This document shows positions 33,483 to 42,235 of a stretch of 64,000 bases of DNA, piece after piece. Location of the stretch: positions 1-64,000 of the forward strand of contig JAFSEU010000023.1 of the NCBI GenBank assembly GCA_017435565.1, given 5' to 3'. This stretch comes from Oscillospiraceae bacterium (GTDB lineage: Bacteria > Bacillota > Clostridia > Oscillospirales > Ruminococcaceae). How positions within the stretch are numbered: position 1 is the first letter of the stretch; each line of letters opens with the position of its first letter. A program made the position numbers and the translations under genes. The notes under the pieces were generated by a model. The model saw only the letters and a list, made by a program, of their open reading frames with translations, had not been told where the DNA came from and ran no database searches.

Positions 33483-34118
33483 TTAAAACACGGGTTTGCC
33501 AAAATCTATGTTATCGCCTTGCAATTTCTGCCAATATTCTATTTTGCCGAAAAAAATTTTTGCAAATTCTTCGGCTTGATTAAGACTGCGGAAAATACAG
33601 TCTGCGATTTCGACTTTTTCCTCCGTTTCAACGGCGGCAATAAATCCGTTATTGCCCGAAAGCTTACATATATAAACAGCAATCGGATTTTTATAGCAGG
33701 GCTCTGCTTTGCCTGCAATTTCTTTGTGACAATGTTTCATGCTGCTGTTGTAATATCTGTTTTCTGCGTTTAGAACAGCTTTTTTGCCGTTTGCCATTTT
33801 AAGAGATTTAAACTCATCAAAAAGTTCAAAAAACCTATCAAGTGCGACTGATTCATCACCGTTGCAATAGCGAAGTATCATTTCACACCAGCCCGATGTG
33901 CTTTCTTTTTCGCCGCATTTTATCTTTGCGAATTCATGCATAAACCACCAATTCAGCGGAAGCAGACTGTTGCTTGGCTCGGCATTTTCGGTCAGACCGT
34001 AATCATGCTCTGCGGTGGCATATCCTGTAAGAAATGTATACAGGCGAGTTATGCTTTTTTCGCCGATATATAACGCGGTTTTTTGCCTTAACCGTTCGAT
34101 AGGTTCAAATGTTTTCAT
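33483..34118 (-). CDS. Unknown protein coupled to cysE
   Basis: 211 residues, soluble, no signal or membrane segment. I do not recognise a family. It is rich in aromatic residues and has several Cys and His (for example SSMKHCHKEIAGK and KAEPCYKNP). Its first codons overlap the cysE stop by four bases (ATGA type), which implies translational coupling with serine acetyltransferase, and cysS follows 61 bases later. A role in cysteine metabolism is possible only by context. Confidence 0.7.
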   Translation of the reverse strand: MKTFEPIERLRQKTALYIGEKSITRLYTFLTGYATAEHDYGLTENAEPSNSLLPLNWWFMHEFAKIKCGEKESTSGWCEMILRYCNGDESVALDRFFELFDEFKSLKMANGKKAVLNAENRYYNSSMKHCHKEIAGKAEPCYKNPIAVYICKLSGNNGFIAAVETEEKVEIADCIFRSLNQAEEFAKIFFGKIEYWQKLQGDNIDFGKPVF

Positions 34119-34780
34119 AATTCGTCTTTTGCCTGATTCATCTGCGCAATTTTCTTGTTGAGCTTATTGATTTCATGCTGCAAGCGGCAAAGCTCCTGAG
34201 AAACAGGGTCGGGAATATGAATCTGGTCGATTTCCTGTGTGACCTTTTTCTCACTTACCTTTTCGCCGTTTTGCTTAACTATTCTCGCAGGCACGCCCAC
34301 AGCGGTGCAATTGTCGGGAATAGCGTTTAAAACAACGGCGTTTGCCGCAATTTTCACGTTGTTGCCCACTTTAAAGGGCCCCAACACCTTTGCGCCCGAG
34401 CCGACAAGCACATTGTCGCCCAAAGTAGGGTGACGCTTGCCCTTATCTTTACCCGTACCGCCTAAGGTAACGCCCTGATATATAAGGCAGTTATCGCCGA
34501 TTATTGCGGTTTCGCCGATAACAACGCCCATACCGTGGTCGATGAAAAGCCCCTTACCGATTTGTGCACCGGGGTGGATTTCAATACCGGTTTTATTCCT
34601 TGCGTGCTGAGAAATAATGCGTGCAATCGTGAAAAAACCGTGATTATAAAACCAGTGTGCTTTGCGATATGCCCTGATCGCCTTTAAGCTTGAATATGTC
34701 AGCAGAATTTCAAGGGTGTTTCGTGCTGCAGGGTCACGCTCCTTGATTACTGCAATGTCCTCTCTAAGACTTTTAAACAT
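34115..34780 (-). CDS. cysE: Serine O-acetyltransferase
   Basis: 221 residues from the ATG at 34780, with GAGGAG upstream and a promoter whose transcript starts near 34817; the longer frame is thus excluded. CysE acetylates serine with acetyl-CoA, the first step of cysteine synthesis. The left-handed beta-helix hexapeptides are clear: IHPGAQIGKGLFIDHGMGVVIG in outline, the catalytic His in the DHGMGVVIGE region, and GGTGKDKGKRHPTLGDNVLVGSGA. The C-terminus carries an extra charged tail. It leads the unit cysE-unknown-cysS. Confidence 0.96.
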   Translation of the reverse strand: MFKSLREDIAVIKERDPAARNTLEILLTYSSLKAIRAYRKAHWFYNHGFFTIARIISQHARNKTGIEIHPGAQIGKGLFIDHGMGVVIGETAIIGDNCLIYQGVTLGGTGKDKGKRHPTLGDNVLVGSGAKVLGPFKVGNNVKIAANAVVLNAIPDNCTAVGVPARIVKQNGEKVSEKKVTQEIDQIHIPDPVSQELCRLQHEINKLNKKIAQMNQAKDEL

Positions 34781-34823
34781 AAATCTCCTCACAAATATAA
34801 TTGGATAATAATTACCCACGATG

Positions 34824-34852
34824 ATTATACTACAAATTTCAAATAAATGCAA
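34824..34852 (-). promoter_or_regulatory. Promoter of the cysE operon
   Basis: On the minus strand, TTGCAT (34852-34847) and TATAAT (34829-34824) are 17 bases apart. Confidence 0.72.
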
Positions 34853-34997
34853 GACATATTTGCATTGATATTATAAGCATTTTAAAAGAAAATGTGACTG
34901 TATTTTAAATGATAAATGTTTTTGTGTAAATTGTGCAACAATATCCGCTTCAAAAAACATCCATAATCATACAAACCTTTCAAAAATGTGCCAAGCC

Positions 34998-35026
34998 TTG
35001 ACTTTTTTTTCACAATGTTGTATAAT
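34998..35026 (+). promoter_or_regulatory. Promoter of glyS
   Basis: TTGACT (34998-35003) and TATAAT (35021-35026) are 17 bases apart. Confidence 0.8.
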
Positions 35027-35111
35027 TTTTAATGTGTAAATTTGCGGTTTGCCGCCGCCAGAAGTGCAACCGCTGCAATATATAAATTTTCAAGGCGGAG
35101 AAGGAGCAGTT

Positions 35112-36512
35112 ATGCTGAAAAATACCGAAAAAACAATGGAAAAGCTTGTGGCACTCTGCAAGGGCAGGGGCTTTGTATATCCCGGAAGTGAAATTTACGG
35201 CGGTCTTGCCAATTCGTGGGACTACGGCCCTCTTGGCGTTGAGCTGAAAAACAATATCAAGCGTGCATGGTGGAAGAAATTCGTGCAGGAATGTCCCTAT
35301 AACGTAGGTCTTGACAGTGCTATATTGATGAATTCGCAGGCGTGGGTCGCTTCGGGTCACGTTACAAACTTTAATGATCCGCTTATCGACTGCAAGGCAT
35401 GTAAGGCAAGATACAGAGCAGATAAGCTTATTGAAGACTATATCGCCGAAAACAACATTGAAGGCGTTTGCGTTGAAGCTATGGATAACGATGCGCTTAC
35501 AGCATATATTGAAGATAACAAAATTCCCTGTCCCAAGTGCGGAAAGAACGAATTTACGGGAATCCGCAAGTTCAATATGATGTTCAAGACACATCAGGGC
35601 GTAACCGAAGACAGCTCTACCGAGGTTTATCTGCGTCCCGAAACTGCCCAAGGTATTTTTGTAAACTTTGCAAATATTGCCCGCACAACCCGTAAAAAGG
35701 TTCCCTTCGGCGTTTGCCAGGTCGGCAAATCCTTCAGAAACGAAATCACACCCGGAAACTTTATTTTCCGTATCAGAGAGTTTGAACAGATGGAGCTTGA
35801 ATTCTTCTGCAAGCCCGGAACTGACCTTGAATGGTTTGAATACTGGCGCAGCTACTGCAAAAACTGGCTCAATTCGCTCGGCATAAAGGATGAAAACCTT
35901 CGCTTGCGTGACCACGAACCCGAAGAACTTGCATTTTACTCCAAGGCTACGACCGACTTTGAATTTATGTTTCCGTTCGGCTGGGGCGAATTGTGGGGCA
36001 TTGCCGACAGAACCGACTACGACCTTAATCAGCATATTAAGGAAAGCGGCAAGTCACTTGAATATTTTGACCCCGAAACAAACGAAAAATATGTGCCCTA
36101 TGTAATTGAACCTTCGCTCGGTGCAGACAGAGTTCTGCTCGCGTTCCTGACTGAGGCTTATGACGAGGAAGAGCTTGAAGACGGCACAACAAGAACAGTT
36201 ATGCATTTCCATCCCGCACTGGCTCCTGTAAAGGCGTGCGTTCTTCCCCTCACCAAGAAGCTGAAGGACCAGTCTATGGAAGTTTACAATATGCTTGCAA
36301 AGAAGTTCAATGTTGAATATGATGAAGCAGGAGCTATCGGCAAGCGTTATCGCAGACAGGACGAAATCGGAACACCCTTCTGCATTACCTACGACTTTGA
36401 CACACTTGAAAAGGACGGCTGTGTAACCGTCCGCGACAGAGATACAATGCAGCAGGAAAGAGTAAAAATTGACGAGCTGGTTGCTTATCTCGAAGCAAAA
36501 ATGGAATTCTGA
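35112..36512 (+). CDS. glyS: Glycyl-tRNA synthetase, dimeric type
   Basis: 466 residues from the ATG at 35112 (GGAGAAGGAG upstream). This is the single-chain alpha-2 class II enzyme, as in other Firmicutes of this group, not the alpha/beta form. Motifs: '[22 protein letters not shown]', the class II motif 2 region '[23 protein letters not shown]', and motif 3 '[16 protein letters not shown]'. It charges tRNA-Gly. It has its own promoter and is probably a single-gene unit. Confidence 0.97.
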   Translation: MLKNTEKTMEKLVALCKGRGFVYPGSEIYGGLANSWDYGPLGVELKNNIKRAWWKKFVQECPYNVGLDSAILMNSQAWVASGHVTNFNDPLIDCKACKARYRADKLIEDYIAENNIEGVCVEAMDNDALTAYIEDNKIPCPKCGKNEFTGIRKFNMMFKTHQGVTEDSSTEVYLRPETAQGIFVNFANIARTTRKKVPFGVCQVGKSFRNEITPGNFIFRIREFEQMELEFFCKPGTDLEWFEYWRSYCKNWLNSLGIKDENLRLRDHEPEELAFYSKATTDFEFMFPFGWGELWGIADRTDYDLNQHIKESGKSLEYFDPETNEKYVPYVIEPSLGADRVLLAFLTEAYDEEELEDGTTRTVMHFHPALAPVKACVLPLTKKLKDQSMEVYNMLAKKFNVEYDEAGAIGKRYRRQDEIGTPFCITYDFDTLEKDGCVTVRDRDTMQQERVKIDELVAYLEAKMEF

Positions 36513-36525
36513 TTATAAATGCTTC

Positions 36526-36561
36526 CAGCCCAAATCCGCACATTCAAGCGGATTCGGGCTG
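36526..36561 (+). terminator. Hairpin after glyS, possible terminator
   Basis: CAGCCCAAATCCGC and GCGGATTCGGGCTG pair over 14 positions with one mismatch. There is no immediate T run, so termination is uncertain and read-through into the operon below is possible. Confidence 0.5.
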
Positions 36562-36673
36562 ATTGTGCAAAATCAGGCGGATTTTTATAAAGAATTCGGC
36601 GTAAAAATCAACAACTATTTTTATCAAATATAAAATCGGTTCACTAAATCTACTGATAACGGAGAGAAATTTT

Positions 36674-37621
36674 ATGAGCAGAAAAATTACGATAATCGGC
36701 GCAGGCAACGTAGGTGCTACAGTTGCGTATACACTTTCCAACGAGCATCTGGCTTCTGAAATCGTACTCATCGACATTGACAGGAAAAAGCTTCTCGGAG
36801 AAGTTATGGATATCGCACAGGGAACGGGATTTCGTGACCCTATATCCGTCGTTGCGGGTGATTATGAGGACGCAAAGGGCTCCGATATTGTCATCATTAC
36901 CTCGGGTATTGCGAGAAAGCCCGGACAGACAAGAATCGAGCTTGTGCAGACAAATGTTGATATTATCAAGGATATTACGCCGAAAATCGTTTCGCAGGCA
37001 CCGAATGCTCTGTATATAATCGTCAGCAATCCTGTTGATATCATAACCTATGTTTTCACAAAAATATCAGGTCTGCCCGAGAGACAGGTCATCGGTTCGG
37101 GAACGCTGCTTGATACAACACGTCTTCGTTCAACATTGGCAGGCATGTTCAATGTTTCGCAGAAAAATATCCACGCATATGTTTTCGGCGAGCACGGCGA
37201 TTCTTCGTTTGTTCCGTGGTCGCGCTGTGAGGTTTCCGGCTCGGAGTTCGACGCTTATGTCGAGTTGATGCTCGAAAGAGGTCAGCTCACCGAAAGACCT
37301 AACAAGTTTGCAATTACCGAGCAGATTCATACCTCGGGCTCGCAGATTATTGCCAACAAGGGCGCAACCTACTACGCTGTTTCCGTTGCAATCTGCCGTA
37401 TATGCAGTATGCTGCTGGCAGCTTATGACTCAATCGTTACCGTATCGAGCATGATGCACGGAGAATACGGAATCGATGATGTGTGCGTGAGCACGCTTTC
37501 GCTTATGGGACCTAAAGGCATTGTCGGAAAGGTTCCCGTAAAGCTTACAAAATACGAAATAGGACAGCTTCAGGCAAGCGCAAACAAGCTTAAAGAGGTT
37601 ATTGCACAGATTCATATATAA
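36674..37621 (+). CDS. LDH/MDH-family dehydrogenase, predicted malate dehydrogenase
   Basis: 315 residues of the L-lactate/malate dehydrogenase superfamily: NAD loop IIGAGNVGATVAY (7-19), acidic NAD-selecting end of strand 2 (VLIDID), catalytic His174 in FGEHGDSS, Asp147 and Arg150 in LLDTTRLRS, and substrate Arg87. Overall it looks LDH-like, but the specificity position, Gln102 in lactate dehydrogenases, is Arg81 here (GIARKPGQTR), the residue that selects oxaloacetate/malate in MDH. It lies 25 bases upstream of hdrB, in a unit that also codes fumarase and a fumarate reductase. The predicted reaction is oxaloacetate + NADH to malate. Automatic annotation would probably say lactate dehydrogenase. 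A GGAGAG site precedes the ATG. Confidence 0.85.
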   Translation: MSRKITIIGAGNVGATVAYTLSNEHLASEIVLIDIDRKKLLGEVMDIAQGTGFRDPISVVAGDYEDAKGSDIVIITSGIARKPGQTRIELVQTNVDIIKDITPKIVSQAPNALYIIVSNPVDIITYVFTKISGLPERQVIGSGTLLDTTRLRSTLAGMFNVSQKNIHAYVFGEHGDSSFVPWSRCEVSGSEFDAYVELMLERGQLTERPNKFAITEQIHTSGSQIIANKGATYYAVSVAICRICSMLLAAYDSIVTVSSMMHGEYGIDDVCVSTLSLMGPKGIVGKVPVKLTKYEIGQLQASANKLKEVIAQIHI

Positions 37622-37646
37622 GCTAACAAATTTTTAGGAGATAGAT

Positions 37647-38441
37647 ATGGCATTGAAATACAGCTACTACCCGGGGTGCACATTGAAAAATAAGGCTAAA
37701 AGCCTTGATATCACAGCGCGCAAATGTGCATCTGCTTTGGGGTTTGAGCTTGAAGAAATAGAAAACTGGCAGTGCTGCGGCGGTGTTTATCCATTGGGAA
37801 GCGATGAAATTGCGACAAAGCTTTCAAGCGTGCGTGCTCTTGATTATGCCAAGAGCAAAAGTCAAAAGCTTGTAACGCTTTGCTCTGCTTGCCATCACGT
37901 TATAAAGCGTGTGAATGATGATATGAAAAACGTTCCCGATACAAGAATGCGTGCCAACAATTATTTAAAGCTTGATACGCCCTATTGCGGAGAAACACAG
38001 GTTCTGCATTATCTTGAGGTTCTGCGTGATGAAATCGGGTTTGATAATATCGCAAAGGCTGTAAAAAACCCCTTAAAGGGTGTGAAAATCGGTGCGTATT
38101 ATGGCTGTATGCTTCTGCGCCCTTCGAAAATAATGGAATTTGACAACCCCGAAAATCCGCAGATTATGGAGGATTTTATCAAGGCACTTGGCGCACAAAG
38201 TGTGATTTTTCCCTACAGGAATGAATGCTGCGGCGGTCACGTTGCGTTAAAATCACCTGAAAGTGCGCAGAAATTAAGCGGCAAGGTGACTCGAAGCGCC
38301 GAAGGCTTCGGCGCAGATATGCTTATTACCGCCTGCCCCTTGTGCCTGTATAATCTTAATAAGAATTCACAAAGCGATATTCCCGTATATTATTTTACCG
38401 AGCTTCTTGCAAAGGCTCTCGGGATTGATTCGGAGGAATGA
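37647..38441 (+). CDS. hdrB: HdrB-like subunit with two CCG domains
   Basis: 264 residues. Both cysteine-rich CCG motifs are complete: Cys11, Cys43-Cys44, Cys79, Cys82; and Cys154, Cys194-Cys195, Cys230, Cys233. In methanogen HdrB these hold two non-cubane [4Fe-4S] clusters that split the CoM-S-S-CoB disulfide. The TfrB subunit of methanogen thiol:fumarate reductase ends in a homologous domain. Here hdrB is followed by hdrC and hdrA within six-base gaps and leads into fumarate reductase genes. This organism is not expected to have CoM or CoB, so the natural partner is either another disulfide or direct electron transfer to the fumarate reductase. The GGAG site before the ATG is good. Confidence 0.93.
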   Translation: MALKYSYYPGCTLKNKAKSLDITARKCASALGFELEEIENWQCCGGVYPLGSDEIATKLSSVRALDYAKSKSQKLVTLCSACHHVIKRVNDDMKNVPDTRMRANNYLKLDTPYCGETQVLHYLEVLRDEIGFDNIAKAVKNPLKGVKIGAYYGCMLLRPSKIMEFDNPENPQIMEDFIKALGAQSVIFPYRNECCGGHVALKSPESAQKLSGKVTRSAEGFGADMLITACPLCLYNLNKNSQSDIPVYYFTELLAKALGIDSEE

Positions 38442-38447
38442 AACGCA

Positions 38448-38828
38448 ATGAGCAACAGAGAAGAAAAAGTTTTGCAAATCAGCGGTGTTAATCCAAGAAA
38501 GTGTATGAAATGCGGAAAATGCTCGGCTTCGTGTCCTTCCTATGATGAAATGGATATAAAACCGCATCAGTTTGTTTCATATGTTTTAAACGGGCGCACT
38601 AAAGCACTTGCCGAAAGCAAATCGGTTGAAAAGTGCCTTGCGTGCTTTGCCTGCGTTGAACGCTGCCCGAGAAATGTTGAACCCGCAAAAATTATCGACG
38701 CGGCACGCCAGCTTAATGTAAGACAGCGCTATGGAGATACCTTAAGCGCGAACGATATTCCTTCGCTTATTGATGAAGATACTCCGCAGCAGCTTCTTGT
38801 CAGCGCATTCAGAAAGTATAAAAGGTGA
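38448..38828 (+). CDS. hdrC: HdrC-like iron-sulfur subunit
   Basis: 126 residues with two classical [4Fe-4S] motifs: Cys19, 22, 25, 29 (CMKCGKCSASCP) and Cys63, 66, 69, 73 (CLACFACVERCP). HdrC wires electrons between HdrA and HdrB. Its length is shorter than the methanogen protein but usual for bacterial Hdr sets. It starts six bases after hdrB, and its stop region contains the ribosome site of hdrA. Confidence 0.93.
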   Translation: MSNREEKVLQISGVNPRKCMKCGKCSASCPSYDEMDIKPHQFVSYVLNGRTKALAESKSVEKCLACFACVERCPRNVEPAKIIDAARQLNVRQRYGDTLSANDIPSLIDEDTPQQLLVSAFRKYKR

Positions 38829-38833
38829 GATAT

Positions 38834-40822
38834 ATGCAGAGAATTGGTGTTTTTGTATGTCATTGCGGAAGCAACATTGCGGCGACTGTCGATGTTAAAA
38901 GAGTAGCACTTGCAATGCTTTCAGAAAACGGCGTTGTTTTTGCCGATGATTATCAGTATATGTGCTCTGAATCGGGCCAGTTGAAAATTGCGCAGGCAGT
39001 AAAAGAGCATAATCTTACAGGACTTGTAATCTGCTCGTGTTCACCGAGAATGCACGAGGCAACCTTCAGAAAGGCTGCCGAAAAAGCAGGCATAAACCCG
39101 TATATGGTTGAAATTGCAAATATCCGTGAGCAGTGCTCGTGGATTCATAAGGATATAGAGCAGGCAACACAGAAGGCAATTATTCTTGCAAGGGCGGCTG
39201 TTGCAAAGGTTAATCTCAACTCACCGCTTATCGCAGGCAAAAGTCCCGTAAAAAAGCGTGCGCTTGTAATTGGCGGCGGCATTGCGGGTATTCAGACTGC
39301 ACTTGATATTGCCGATGCAGGCTTTGAGGTTGATATTGTCGAAAAAACTCCGAGCATAGGCGGCAAAATGTCACAGCTTGACAAGACATTCCCCACACTT
39401 GATTGCTCGGCTTGTATTCTTACACCTAAAATGGTTGATTGCGCCGCACACGAAAAAATTACGATTTTTACCTATAGCGAGGTGGAAAATGTAAGCGGCT
39501 TTGTGGGCAATTTTACAGTTGATATAAAGAAAAAAGCCCGTTATGTAGATTCGGCAAAGTGTACCGGCTGCGGACTTTGCCAGGAAAAGTGTCCTTCCAA
39601 AAAGGCTTTGAGTGAATTTAACTGCGGTCTTTCAAACAGAAGCGCAATTTATACTCCGTTTGCACAGGCTGTACCCAATGTTCCCGTAATTGATCCTTTA
39701 CAGTGTATTAAGCTGAAAACGGGCAAGTGCGGTCTTTGCGAAAAGGTGTGCGCTGCAAACGCAATTGATTATACCCAGAAAGATGAAATCATCACCCGTG
39801 AATACGGCGCAATTGTCGTAGCAACAGGTTTTGATGTGATAAATCTTGATAATTATGATGAATATGCCTATTCGCAGAGCAAGGATGTAATTACCTCTTT
39901 GGAGCTTGAGCGTATTATGAACGCGGCAGGCCCCACAAAAGGACATCTTGAGCGTATGTCCGATGGAAAAGCGCCCAAGAATATCGTATTTGTTCAGTGT
40001 GTGGGCAGCAGATGCGCAGATAACAAGGGCAAGAGCTATTGTTCAAAAATCTGCTGTATGTATACCGCAAAGCACGCAATGCTTATCAGAGATAAATACC
40101 CCGATGTCAACGTCAGCGTATTTTATATTGACGTGCGTACACCGGGTAAGAATTTTGATGAATTCTACAGACGTGCCGTTGAAGAATACGGCGTTAACTA
40201 TATCAAAGGTCAGGTCGGAAAAGTAACGCCTGAACCCGATGGCTCGCTCACCGTTCACGGCGTTGACCTTATAGATGGAAGACAGGTTAAAATCAGCGCC
40301 GATATGGTTGTGCTTGCGGCGGCGATCGAGCCGAACGCTTCGGTTCGTCAGCTTGCAACACAGCTTACGGCAAGTATTGATACAAATAATTTCCTTACAG
40401 AAGCGCACCCCAAGCTGCGCCCTGTTGAATCGCCCACTGCAGGTGTTTTCCTTTCGGGCGTATGTCAGGGACCGAAAGATATTCCCGAAACTGTTTCACA
40501 GGCGGGTGCTGCCGCTGCAAAGGTTATCGGACTTCTTGCGAAAAATGAACTTACAACCAACCCATGCACGGCACATTCCGATGAGCTTTTGTGCAACGGC
40601 TGCTCAGCTTGCGCAAATGTCTGCCCATATGGTGCAATATCCTATCAGGATAAGGAAGTAAATGACCACGGTATACGTGAAACAAGACGAATTGCAATGG
40701 TTAACACGGCACTTTGTCAGGGCTGCGGTGCCTGCACCGTAACTTGCCCTTCGGGCGCTATGGATTTAAACGGATTTTCAAATAAACAGATTATTGCGGA
40801 GGTGGATGCGATATGCCGATGA
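38834..40822 (+). CDS. hdrA: HdrA-like flavin-based electron-bifurcating subunit
   Basis: 662 residues from the ATG at 38834 (AAAGGTGAG upstream), equal to methanogen HdrA. Layout: an N-terminal cluster domain with Cys9, Cys11, Cys44, Cys67, Cys69 and Cys101; a thioredoxin-reductase-like FAD domain with VIGGGIAGIQTA (147-152 loop) and the CSACILTPKM segment; an inserted ferredoxin pair (Cys243/246/249/253 and Cys291/299/302/306); and a C-terminal ferredoxin pair (Cys587/590/593/597 and Cys628/631/634/638). All cluster sites of bifurcating HdrA are kept. HdrA's FAD splits electron pairs, one to a high-potential acceptor through HdrC/HdrB and one to ferredoxin through its own clusters. It overlaps the next gene by ten bases. 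Confidence 0.94.
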   Translation: MQRIGVFVCHCGSNIAATVDVKRVALAMLSENGVVFADDYQYMCSESGQLKIAQAVKEHNLTGLVICSCSPRMHEATFRKAAEKAGINPYMVEIANIREQCSWIHKDIEQATQKAIILARAAVAKVNLNSPLIAGKSPVKKRALVIGGGIAGIQTALDIADAGFEVDIVEKTPSIGGKMSQLDKTFPTLDCSACILTPKMVDCAAHEKITIFTYSEVENVSGFVGNFTVDIKKKARYVDSAKCTGCGLCQEKCPSKKALSEFNCGLSNRSAIYTPFAQAVPNVPVIDPLQCIKLKTGKCGLCEKVCAANAIDYTQKDEIITREYGAIVVATGFDVINLDNYDEYAYSQSKDVITSLELERIMNAAGPTKGHLERMSDGKAPKNIVFVQCVGSRCADNKGKSYCSKICCMYTAKHAMLIRDKYPDVNVSVFYIDVRTPGKNFDEFYRRAVEEYGVNYIKGQVGKVTPEPDGSLTVHGVDLIDGRQVKISADMVVLAAAIEPNASVRQLATQLTASIDTNNFLTEAHPKLRPVESPTAGVFLSGVCQGPKDIPETVSQAGAAAAKVIGLLAKNELTTNPCTAHSDELLCNGCSACANVCPYGAISYQDKEVNDHGIRETRRIAMVNTALCQGCGACTVTCPSGAMDLNGFSNKQIIAEVDAICR

Positions 40823-41256
40823 ACAGCACAGAGAGCTTTGCTCCCAAAATTGTTGCTTTTTGCTGCAACTGGTGCAGCTATGCAGGCGCAGACCTTGCGG
40901 GAAGCAGCCGTCTGGCATATCCTGCCGATGTGAAAATTATCAAGGTGCCCTGCTCGTGCAGGGTAAACCCCATGTTCATACTCCGTGCATTTGAAAAGGG
41001 CGCCGATGGTGTCATCATCTGCGGTTGTCACCCGGGTGACTGCCATTACAGCACGGGCAACTATTATGCCCGTCGCCGAATGACCTTGCTGTTTTCAATG
41101 CTTGAATATATCGGCATTGAAAAGGACAGAGTCAGAGTTGAATGGGTTTCTGCCGCCGAAGCGGTGAAATTTTCCGAAACAATGAACAGCTTTGTCTTGC
41201 AGATAAAAAATCTCGGCGAAAACGTCAGATTGGGGGATCTTCGATGCAAGAGCTGA
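40813..41256 (+). CDS. flxD: MvhD/FlxD-type [2Fe-2S] connector subunit
   Basis: 147 residues of the MvhD family: cysteines in FCCNWCSYAGAD (17, 18, 21), PCSCRV (47, 49) and CGCHPGDCHY (70, 72, 77), which bind a [2Fe-2S] cluster in MvhD. In methanogens it links the hydrogenase to HdrA; in bacterial HdrABC-FlxABCD it links the NAD(P)H module to HdrA. The start at 40813 is supported by GGAGGT nine bases upstream, inside the end of hdrA. Overlaps on both sides (ten and 13 bases) indicate coupling. Confidence 0.92.
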   Translation: MPMNSTESFAPKIVAFCCNWCSYAGADLAGSSRLAYPADVKIIKVPCSCRVNPMFILRAFEKGADGVIICGCHPGDCHYSTGNYYARRRMTLLFSMLEYIGIEKDRVRVEWVSAAEAVKFSETMNSFVLQIKNLGENVRLGDLRCKS

Positions 41257-42206
41257 AAAACCGTATAAAGCAGCTTATGGAAGAAAATGTGGCGCAGCGT
41301 GCCTTAGGCTGGAAAAAAGGTGAATTCGGATATGATGCGCAAGCGGCGTTTTTTGAAAGCACCGATGAGCTTGACGATTTTGTTTATAACGGATTTTGCG
41401 GTGCAAATTTAAGCAAGTATATGATAGAAGCGTGCAAAAAGGAAGGCAGAACCATAATCTGCTTAAAGCCGTGCGATACCTACAGCTTCAACCAGCTGCT
41501 GAAGGAACACAGAATACAGCGTGAAAAAGCATATATTATCGGCGTTGGCTGCAAGGGCACGCTTGATATTTCAAAAATAAAAGCAAACGGTATTGAGGGT
41601 ATTGTTGATATAGAAGGCGCAGATATGTTTTCATCTGAAAATCTGCTTAAAATCAAGACCGTTTATGGCGATCACGAACTTGCCTACAGCGATGCTCTGC
41701 TTGAAAGATGCAATTGCTGCAAGGGCAAGGAGCATATGATTTTTGATGAAATCATCGGCGAAAGTGCCGATACCGTATCTGCCGACAGATTTGAGCAGAT
41801 TGAAAAAATTGAACAGCTGACATCAATCGAAAAGTTTGAATTTTTCAGAAACGAGCTTTCAAAGTGCATTCGCTGCAACGCCTGCCGCAATGCGTGTCCT
41901 GCGTGCAATTGCCGCAAATGCGTGTTCGACAGTGATAAATTCGACAGCGCACAAAAAGCAAATTCCGATTCGTTTGAAGAAAAAATGTTTCACATTATCC
42001 GTGCGTTTCACGTTGCGGGAAGATGTACAGACTGCGGCGAATGTTCAAGAGTATGTCCGCAGAATATTCCGCTGCACCTTTTCAACCGCAAGTTCATCAA
42101 GGATATAAATATGCTTTACGGTGATTTTAGTGCGGGAAGCAACTGCGAAGAAAACTGCCCGCTTACATCATATTCATTCGATGATGCCGAACCGGGAAAA
42201 ATCTGA
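41244..42206 (+). CDS. Flx-type 4Fe-4S subunit (FlxB/FlxC group), coenzyme F420 hydrogenase beta-like N-half
   Basis: 320 residues from the ATG at 41244 (TTGGGGGA upstream). The N-terminal half (1-195) resembles the FrhB/FdhB-like domain seen in bacterial Hdr gene sets, with Cys73, Cys77, Cys103 and CNCC (156-159). The C-terminal half has two ferredoxin motifs, Cys208/211/214/218 and Cys261/264/267/271, plus a further cysteine cluster ACNCRKC between them. It probably carries electrons from the flavin subunit to FlxD. Which Flx letter applies is uncertain. It overlaps flxD by 13 bases and the next gene follows after 29. Confidence 0.85.
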   Translation: MQELKNRIKQLMEENVAQRALGWKKGEFGYDAQAAFFESTDELDDFVYNGFCGANLSKYMIEACKKEGRTIICLKPCDTYSFNQLLKEHRIQREKAYIIGVGCKGTLDISKIKANGIEGIVDIEGADMFSSENLLKIKTVYGDHELAYSDALLERCNCCKGKEHMIFDEIIGESADTVSADRFEQIEKIEQLTSIEKFEFFRNELSKCIRCNACRNACPACNCRKCVFDSDKFDSAQKANSDSFEEKMFHIIRAFHVAGRCTDCGECSRVCPQNIPLHLFNRKFIKDINMLYGDFSAGSNCEENCPLTSYSFDDAEPGKI

Positions 42207-42235
42207 AAAAAGCATAAATTACGGTGATTTGTATT

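Larger units (their letters stand above)
34781..35111. other. Divergent control region between cysE and glyS
   Basis: 331 bases without a gene. It holds the cysE promoter (34824-34852, minus) and the glyS promoter (34998-35026, plus). Both promoters are close to consensus. I looked for T-box leaders, expected for aminoacyl-tRNA synthetase and cysteine genes, but the glyS leader is only about 80 bases and the cysE leader about 37, and neither shows the T-box sequence. Confidence 0.6.

Noticed and set aside
34781-35111. T-box riboswitch for cysE or glyS
   Set aside because: Leaders predicted from the promoters are too short and the conserved T-box sequence was not seen.
35010-36035. 341-codon open frame on the minus strand opposite glyS
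   Set aside because: It is the complement of a confidently assigned synthetase, has no ribosome site and no recognisable domain; long antisense frames arise from codon bias.
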